This document shows, one piece after another, positions 58,996 through 64,000 of a DNA stretch of 64,000 bases (its first letter is position 1; each line of letters starts with the position of its first letter). This DNA is from Polyangium spumosum (GTDB lineage: Bacteria > Myxococcota_A > Polyangia > Polyangiales > Polyangiaceae): assembly GCF_009649845.1 (NCBI RefSeq), contig NZ_WJIE01000008.1, positions 186,001 to 250,000 of the forward strand. Direction: 5' to 3'. The translations under genes were made by a program, and so were the position numbers. A model generated the notes under the pieces. The model was given only the letters and a program-made list of their open reading frames with translations. It had not been told where the DNA came from and did no database searches.

Positions 58996-60599
58996 GCGAT
59001 CGCGAGCGGAGCTTCTGGGCGTGGGGATGGGCGGACGCTTTTCCGGATGAATCGGCGCGCCAGGCGCTCGCGATGCAGGTCGGCGCGCTGCTCGGCCGGT
59101 CGTTCTCCCCGAGGCCCTTGCCGAGCCTGGAATCCGTGCGCCTCGCGGCCCCGCGCGTCTTACCGCCCGAAGCGCTCGCGCCTTTCTCCTCGGCCGAGGC
59201 CGAGGACAGGATCCTGCACACGTACGGCAAGAGTTATCGCGACGTCGTGCGGGCCTACCGAGGGGATTTCTCCGTCGCCCCCGATTGGGTGTGTTATCCC
59301 CGGTCCGAGGAGGACATCGAGCGCCTGCTCGCCCATTGCGCGGCCGAGGGCGTCGCGGTGATCCCGTTCGGCGGCGGCACGAGCGTGGTCGGCGGCGTCG
59401 AGGCGGCGGTGGGGGACGGGCCGCGTGGGGTCGTCTCGCTCGACCTGCGGCGGCTCGATCGGGTGCTCGAGGTCGAGCCCGTCTCTCGATCCGCCCGGAT
59501 CCAGGCCGGCGCGACGGGCCCCGTCCTCGAGGAGCAGCTCGCGCCGCACGGGCTCACGTTGCGCCATTTCCCGCAGAGCTTCGAGTTCTCGACCCTCGGC
59601 GGCTGGATCGCGACGCGCGCGGGGGGCCATTTCGCGACGCTTTATACCCACATCGACGATCTCGTCTCCTCGGTCCGGATGATCACGCCCGCCGGGGTAT
59701 GGGCGAGCCGCAGGCTGCCTGCGTCGGGCGCGGGGCCGAGCCCGGACAGGCTGGCGCTCGGCTCCGAGGGCATCCTCGGCGTCATCACGGAGGCCTGGGT
59801 GCGGCTGCAAGCCCGGCCGCGGTACCGGGCCTCGGCGAGCGTGACGTTCGCGCATTTCAAGGACGGCGTCCGGGCCTGCCGCATGCTCGCGCAGTCGGGC
59901 CTGTACCCCTCGAACTGTCGATTGCTCGACAAGACCGACGCGCTGCTCGGCGGCGTGTTCGTCGACGGAGAGGCGGTGCTCCTCCTGGCGTTCGAATCGG
60001 CGGATCACCCGCTCGGCCCCTCGATGGACCGGGCCCTCGCCCTCACGGCCGAGGCGGGCGGGGTTTGCCCGGAGGGTCCGGTGCTCCGCGAGGATCGCGG
60101 GGACGGGGCCGGGGCGCAGGCGACGTACAAGAAATCGTTTTTTCGGGCGCCGTACCTGCAGAGCGCGCTCGTCTCCCTCGGCGTCCTCGCGGACACGTTC
60201 GAGACGGCGTGCACCTGGGACAGGTTCGAGGAGCTCGACGGCGCCGTGCACGACGCCGTGCTCTCGGCCATGCAGCGCGCTCTGGGCGGCGGCGTGCTCG
60301 CGCGGCGCTTCACCCACGTGTACCCGGACGGACCCGCGCCGTATTACACGTTCCTCGCGCCCGCGCGGGAGGGCCACGAGCTCGAGGCATGGGCGGCCAT
60401 CAAGGACGCGGCGAGCCGCGCGATCCTCGCGTCGGGCGGCACGATCACGCACCACCACGCCGTCGGCCGCGTGCACCGCCCCTATTGGCAAAGCGAGCGG
60501 CCCGAGCCATTCGCGGCCGCGCTGCGCGCCGCCAAGCGCGCCGTCGACCCCGCCGGGATCATGAACCCCGGCGCCCTGTTCGAGCCCGACGAACGCTGA
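58992..60599 (+). CDS. Alkyldihydroxyacetonephosphate synthase-like FAD enzyme
   Basis: 535 residues. The FAD-binding domain contains FGGGTSVVGG and the GGWIATRAGGHFATLYTHID block. The C-terminal half has GLYPSNCRLLDK and the His-rich THHHAVGRVHRPYW motif of alkyl-DHAP synthases. These enzymes swap an acyl for an alkyl group on DHAP, making the ether bond of ether lipids. Myxobacteria are known to make ether lipids with such an enzyme. The start ATG overlaps the permease stop, so the two are translated together. No conserved active-site residue appears to be missing. Confidence 0.88.
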   Translation: MSDRERSFWAWGWADAFPDESARQALAMQVGALLGRSFSPRPLPSLESVRLAAPRVLPPEALAPFSSAEAEDRILHTYGKSYRDVVRAYRGDFSVAPDWVCYPRSEEDIERLLAHCAAEGVAVIPFGGGTSVVGGVEAAVGDGPRGVVSLDLRRLDRVLEVEPVSRSARIQAGATGPVLEEQLAPHGLTLRHFPQSFEFSTLGGWIATRAGGHFATLYTHIDDLVSSVRMITPAGVWASRRLPASGAGPSPDRLALGSEGILGVITEAWVRLQARPRYRASASVTFAHFKDGVRACRMLAQSGLYPSNCRLLDKTDALLGGVFVDGEAVLLLAFESADHPLGPSMDRALALTAEAGGVCPEGPVLREDRGDGAGAQATYKKSFFRAPYLQSALVSLGVLADTFETACTWDRFEELDGAVHDAVLSAMQRALGGGVLARRFTHVYPDGPAPYYTFLAPAREGHELEAWAAIKDAASRAILASGGTITHHHAVGRVHRPYWQSERPEPFAAALRAAKRAVDPAGIMNPGALFEPDER

Positions 60600-60729
60600 G
60601 ACGCGCCGTCACCCTTCGACATTCGAATGGCGCGCGCGGGACATAGACCGCCCGAGCGCGCCGCGCGGGAGCAATTTCTCGTCGTTGCTCCCCGCGGGTG
60701 CTAGAGATTGGCACTTCAGGGGGGGAACG

Positions 60730-61239
60730 ATGCATTCTCGTGAGAACGCAGGATCGTCGCGCGTGGTCGTGCGGGGCATTCTATCGATCCTGGTGCTGTC
60801 GGGCGGCCTCTTCCATTCGGCGGACGGCCTCTGCCGTGAGCCCTGGGAGGTCACGGTGCCGCCGCCCATCACGCCCGAGAGGAGAAGCGCGGACGAGGTG
60901 ATCGAGGGCGGCGTCGCGGCGACCGTGCTCTTCGCCTCGTTCGGCATCGGCCTCGGCGCCGCGGCGGCGACGCTCGACGCGGAGAGCGAGAGGCTCCGGG
61001 CCGAGCCCTGCCGGAGCTGCCCCGGCGGCTTCAATGAAATGCAGCGCGACATGGCGTTCCTCGCGAACGCGTCGATCCTGGCGTTCATCGGCGCGGGCGT
61101 CGCGGGCTTCGGGACGGCCCTGTATGCCATCAACGTCGCGGAGGACGAGGAGGAGACGTCGGGCAAGAAGAAGGCGCCGAGCCCGCAGGCGGTGGTGCGC
61201 TTCCAGGGCGGGCTCCTCGGCGTCCAGGTTCTCTTCTGA
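60730..61239 (+). CDS. Small exported membrane protein
   Basis: 169 residues. A signal-like hydrophobic N-terminus (VVVRGILSILVLSGGLFHSADG) precedes two further hydrophobic segments, ATVLFASFGIGLGAAAATL and ASILAFIGAGVAGFGTALYA. Two cysteines (CRSC) lie between them. The tail is Glu/Lys-rich. No domain is recognised. GGGGGGG lies 2-3 bases before the ATG. A short hairpin with a T-run follows the stop. Confidence 0.72.
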   Translation: MHSRENAGSSRVVVRGILSILVLSGGLFHSADGLCREPWEVTVPPPITPERRSADEVIEGGVAATVLFASFGIGLGAAAATLDAESERLRAEPCRSCPGGFNEMQRDMAFLANASILAFIGAGVAGFGTALYAINVAEDEEETSGKKKAPSPQAVVRFQGGLLGVQVLF

Positions 61240-61250
61240 CCCAGGCGGAC

Positions 61251-61267
61251 ATCCGTTTCGGATTTTT
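61251..61267 (+). terminator. Putative intrinsic terminator
   Basis: ATCCG (61251-61255) pairs with CGGAT (61259-61263), with loop TTT, and a run of T follows. It lies 12 bp after the previous stop and 8 bp before the next start codon. Confidence 0.4.
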
Positions 61268-61274
61268 GGGGGGT

Positions 61275-61979
61275 ATGGTCGTCATGGCGCGTAAACACGT
61301 AGGGCGGGATTTCTTGTGGATCGTGGCTTGCGCACTCACCGGCTACGGCTGCATCGTCGAGGGGGAGTACCTCGAGGACCTCGTGTCGACCGGGCCCAAC
61401 CTCGGGATCAGCGCGATCGCGGCGAGCTGCGGGGACGGCCTGCGCCACGCCGAGGAGGGGTGCGACGACGGGAACACGGCGCCGGGCGACGGCTGCGACA
61501 CGAGCTGCCAGGTCGAGCTCTGCTGGAAATGCGAGGAGGTGATCCCGGGCGCGAGGAGCGCGTGCGGCGCGCAATGCGACGCGGCCGCCGGCGAGTCCTG
61601 CGTCATGGGCACGTGCGTGAGCTGCGCCGACGGCACGCAAAACGGCGACGAGACCGGCGTCGATTGCGGCGGCTCCTGTAGCAACACCTGCGCGCAAGGT
61701 GATACCTGCGGCGCGGACGGGGATTGCGCGACCGGGTTCTGCTCGGGCGGCGTCTGCTGCAACGAGGCGTGCGGCGCGGCGTGTGTCCGCTGCGATCTAC
61801 AAGGGTCCGTGGGCGTATGCGCCTACGTCCCGGAGAACGAGACCCACGAGGATCACGCGTGCGGCGGCGGCACCTCCGTTTGTGACGGCAAGGGCGCCTG
61901 CAAGAAGGTCACGGGGCAGGCGTGCGCGATGGGCATCGAATGCCTCGGCGGCAAGTGCCTGGGTGGCCTCTGTCAGTGA
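61275..61979 (+). CDS. Cys-rich secreted protein with DUF4215-type repeat
   Basis: 234 residues from the ATG at 61275. A hydrophobic leader ends near TGYGCIV, a lipobox-like site. The first mature repeat, CGDGLRHAEEGCDDGNTAPGD then GCDTSCQVE, is the myxobacterial DUF4215 / Cys-rich repeat. About 26 further cysteines follow in CxxCxxxC arrangements, including VDCGGSC. The protein is likely surface-exposed and disulfide-rich. Function unknown. It converges on the epimerase gene 6 bp away. Confidence 0.8.
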   Translation: MVVMARKHVGRDFLWIVACALTGYGCIVEGEYLEDLVSTGPNLGISAIAASCGDGLRHAEEGCDDGNTAPGDGCDTSCQVELCWKCEEVIPGARSACGAQCDAAAGESCVMGTCVSCADGTQNGDETGVDCGGSCSNTCAQGDTCGADGDCATGFCSGGVCCNEACGAACVRCDLQGSVGVCAYVPENETHEDHACGGGTSVCDGKGACKKVTGQACAMGIECLGGKCLGGLCQ

Positions 61980-61985
61980 CCCGCC

Positions 61986-62912
61986 TCATCCCCGCACGGG
62001 GAACGCATTGCGATATTCTTCCATCGCCCGGACCTCGTCCACCTGGTGGACGAACCCCGTGGCCGCGCGGAACGCCTCGCTGTCGACCACGACGGGATAT
62101 TTTATGTGCGCGAGCGCTCCGGGGGGGAGCCGGGGTAAACCAAAGCGGCCGAGCGCGGCGCGGAAGGCGATCTCGGGCAGCGGGATCGGCGACCTCGCGG
62201 TCCCGCGGACCACGACGGAGAGCGGCACCGGCTGCGGCCCCGCGACGTTGTACACGCCCTGGACCCGCTTCTCGAGCGCGAGGCAGATCGCCGTCGTGAC
62301 GTCGTCCTCGTGCATGAAATGGAAGAGCGGATCGAAGCCGAGGACCATCGGCACGTGCCGCCCGCGCAGGAACGTCGCGAGCGTGCCGTGCCCCGTGGGC
62401 CCGAGGGTGTACACCATCCGCAGGACCGTCGTGACCAGGTTGGGGACGCGCCAGAGCGCCGTGCACGCATAAAGATCCGCCGCGACGAGGTCGGCGAGCT
62501 CGGGGAAGGTGGTGACCGCCATCGGCGGATCCTCTTCCTTGTGATAGAGCGGTGAATCGGCGGCCGCGCCGTAATAGGTGTGTCGACCGACGAAGATCGC
62601 GTGCTCGACGCCCCAGTCGCGGCAATGCTCGAACACGGCGCGCGTGCCGCCGAGGTTGATGCGGTAGCGCTCGGCGGTCTTCTCGACGAGGTGGGTCACG
62701 GTGGCCATGTGAATGACCGCCTGGGGCCGCCGCTTGCGGAAGACGTCCTCGGCCGCGCGCTTGCGGATGTCGACGTTGTAGAGCTCGATCCCGGGCGGCG
62801 CGTCGAGCCACGGCCGGCGATCGATACCGATGACCTCGTGCCCCTGCTCGAGCAGGCGGCGCGCGACGCGCTGACCGAGCACGCCCCCGATCCCGGGAAT
62901 GAGAACCCTCAT
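61986..62912 (-). CDS. NAD-dependent epimerase/dehydratase (extended SDR)
   Basis: 308 residues. The dinucleotide-binding loop is MRVLIPGIGGVLGQRVARRL (GxxGxxG variant). DVFRKRRPQAVIHMATVTH, YYGAAADS and a VLRMVYTLGPTGHGTL segment match extended short-chain dehydrogenases that act on nucleotide sugars or steroids. The active Tyr would be in the YYG region, but the usual Lys four residues later is not obvious. It overlaps the stop of the acyltransferase gene by 4 bp, so the pair is an operon. Confidence 0.82.
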   Translation of the reverse strand: MRVLIPGIGGVLGQRVARRLLEQGHEVIGIDRRPWLDAPPGIELYNVDIRKRAAEDVFRKRRPQAVIHMATVTHLVEKTAERYRINLGGTRAVFEHCRDWGVEHAIFVGRHTYYGAAADSPLYHKEEDPPMAVTTFPELADLVAADLYACTALWRVPNLVTTVLRMVYTLGPTGHGTLATFLRGRHVPMVLGFDPLFHFMHEDDVTTAICLALEKRVQGVYNVAGPQPVPLSVVVRGTARSPIPLPEIAFRAALGRFGLPRLPPGALAHIKYPVVVDSEAFRAATGFVHQVDEVRAMEEYRNAFPVRG

Positions 62913-63790
62913 CGCTGCTCCTCCTTTTTCGTCCCCACGTCCTCTCCCTCGCGCAGAGCTTCGTCCTCCGCGCCGCGCGACCACGCGAGCGCCTTGCGCC
63001 GCCTCTCCCGGCCGTGCTCGATGAGCCCGGCGATCCGCTGCTTCACCCGCTCCACGTTCGCCTCGATGACCTCGTCCTCCTCGGTGCCCGTCCCTTCGAA
63101 CCTCATGGGCTCGGAGTAGGTGAGCTCGAGCCGCACCGGCGCGGGGAGCGCGACGCCCCAGGGCGTGATCGGGACGTAGGGCGCGCCGAGGAGCTTGCCC
63201 AGGGCATACGAATTCGCGATCGTGGGGATGGCCTCCCCGCCGCCGACGAACCCGAACGGGACGATGGGCGTCCGTGTCTTCATGGCGAGGCGCATGAAGC
63301 CCGATCCGAAATGGACGAGCGTGTTGCGCTCGGGATAAAGCTTCGCCGTGCCGCGGGCGCCCTCGGGGAAAATCATGAGGAGGCGCTCGTCGTGCAGCAG
63401 GTGCTCGGCCGTCTCGACGAGGCCGGTGAGCTGCCCGCTGCGCGTGGCGAAGAGCCCCATGAAGGGTGTCTTCGCCATGAACTTCTCGGCCATGCCCTGG
63501 GCGAGCCGCGGGGGCTCGAGCTCGAAGAAGCAGGACGTGATGACCATGGCGCCGTCGAGCGCGATGCCGCCCGAGTGGTTGCCGACGAGCATGGCGCGGC
63601 CGCGCGCGGGGACGTGCTGCATGCCCTCGACGCCGACGGTGAAGTAATGGCGGTAGAAGAACCGGAAGGCCGTGAACAGGCGGGCGAGGTGCTCCTTCGA
63701 GGCGCCGTACGGATCGACGCCGTAGCGGTTGAAGGGGATCTCGAGGCGGTCGACGCGGGCAGCGATCTCCGGATCGATGAGCAGGGACAC
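62909..63790 (-). CDS. Lysophospholipid acyltransferase, MGAT/DGAT-like branch
   Basis: 293 residues. The catalytic His is in GNHSGGIALDGAM, a variant of NHxxxxD seen in the MGAT-like group. The substrate-binding FPEGARGT is at about 138-145, and PIVPFGFVGGGE is typical too. No strong transmembrane span is seen, so the enzyme probably sits at the membrane surface. It would add an acyl chain to a glycerolipid. It shares a 4-bp overlap with the epimerase gene. An upstream gene on the plus strand starts at 63967. Confidence 0.87.
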   Translation of the reverse strand: MSLLIDPEIAARVDRLEIPFNRYGVDPYGASKEHLARLFTAFRFFYRHYFTVGVEGMQHVPARGRAMLVGNHSGGIALDGAMVITSCFFELEPPRLAQGMAEKFMAKTPFMGLFATRSGQLTGLVETAEHLLHDERLLMIFPEGARGTAKLYPERNTLVHFGSGFMRLAMKTRTPIVPFGFVGGGEAIPTIANSYALGKLLGAPYVPITPWGVALPAPVRLELTYSEPMRFEGTGTEEDEVIEANVERVKQRIAGLIEHGRERRRKALAWSRGAEDEALREGEDVGTKKEEQR

Positions 63791-63925
63791 AGGGTTTCTC
63801 CAGCCGGAGGGGGCGGGCGAGAATAGGCGGAAGGGCAGGCGCGAGGCAAGGGAAGATCACGCGCGCTCGCCCGGGGGCCGGGCCACCCGCGCGCCGTCCC
63901 TCGCGCTGCACTTCGAGGCTCGTGA

Positions 63926-63931
63926 TACACT
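63926..63931 (+). promoter_or_regulatory. Possible extended -10 element
   Basis: TGATACACT (63923-63931) resembles an extended -10 box about 35 bp before the start codon of the last gene. No matching -35 box is at the normal distance, so the call is tentative. Confidence 0.25.
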
Positions 63932-63966
63932 CGCCGGTTCGGAGTCCTTACCGTAGGAGGTTTACA

Positions 63967-64000
63967 ATGAAGGAGTACATGAAGCTCAAGGCGGAGCGGT
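63967..64000 (+). CDS. Start of an unknown gene (partial)
   Basis: The ATG at 63967 is preceded by GTAGGAGG at 63953-63960, one of the best ribosome sites in the window. Eleven codons are visible (MKEYMKLKAER). The gene continues beyond the window, and the family cannot be named. Confidence 0.7.
   Translation, partial: MKEYMKLKAER

Noticed and set aside
60705-60725. TTGGCACTTCAGGGG as a sigma-54 site
   Set aside because: There is no TTGC-like -12 element at the right spacing. It is only a half match.

Overview
The window is about 64 kb of very GC-rich DNA, close to 70 percent G+C by eye. Genes are tightly packed on both strands. Most are typical of large myxobacterial genomes: Hanks-type Ser/Thr kinases with a C-terminal membrane anchor, PEGA-domain proteins, FHA-domain sigma-54 activators, PAS-rich histidine kinases, lipoproteins with long Gly-rich linkers, a MYXO-CTERM-like tail, MopE-type and DUF4215-type Cys/Asp repeats, an EF-hand protein and an alkyl-DHAP synthase. 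The best guess is a chromosome segment of a member of the Polyangiales (Sorangium/Polyangium-like). This is inferred from gene content and not from a marker gene. No rRNA, tRNA, CRISPR array, integrase or transposase gene was seen.

Layout. 1-4.3 kb: end of an unknown gene, an EF-hand protein, a lipoprotein/small-protein pair, a DUF2325 protein and an acyl-CoA synthetase. 4.3-7.7 kb, minus strand: a threonine-dehydratase-like PLP enzyme and a GH92 alpha-mannosidase lipoprotein. 7.7-12.2 kb, plus strand: a Ser/Thr kinase followed 3 bp later by a TonB-dependent receptor carrying TPR and three PEGA domains. 12.2-20.2 kb, minus strand: quinone oxidoreductase, solute-binding lipoprotein, P-loop ATPase, PEGA protein, second kinase, DUF2267 protein and a repeat-rich membrane protein. 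20.6-22.7 kb: a lipoprotein and an aminotransferase that converge on a hairpin. 23.3-28.5 kb: a lipoprotein, a third kinase (HHD instead of HRD, with a TolB-like and TPR sensor part), and a convergent FHA/GAF sigma-54 activator. 28.6-31.7 kb, minus strand: Pro-rich protein, LysR regulator, an SRPBCC/ArsR operon and a YkgJ-like Cys-cluster protein. 31.8-45.6 kb is a signalling island: sedolisin-like protein, three histidine kinases, an NtrC-type regulator, a PAS-STAS protein, a cyclase-FHA protein and a frameshifted lipoprotein. 45.7-53.0 kb: ornithine-cyclodeaminase-like enzyme, NAD(P)H:quinone reductase, a fourth kinase and two Gly-rich secreted proteins. 53.0-57.9 kb: two structured repeat clusters around a sirtuin, a trans-enoyl-reductase-like protein and two more Gly-rich lipoproteins. 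57.9-64.0 kb: AI-2E-family permease, alkyl-DHAP synthase, small secreted proteins, an epimerase/acyltransferase operon and the start of a further gene.

Four Hanks kinases, three histidine kinases, two sigma-54 activators and one FHA-cyclase lie within 64 kb, so signalling dominates. The most coherent unusual theme is kinase-PEGA pairing. It occurs twice: once with a PEGA-TPR-TonB-receptor chimera, and once with a membrane-anchored TPR-PEGA protein. Other observations worth following are a sedolisin-like protein lacking one catalytic acid, a stressosome-like STAS protein lacking its phosphorylatable residue, two intergenic inverted-repeat elements, and a short duplicated piece of the DUF2325 gene.
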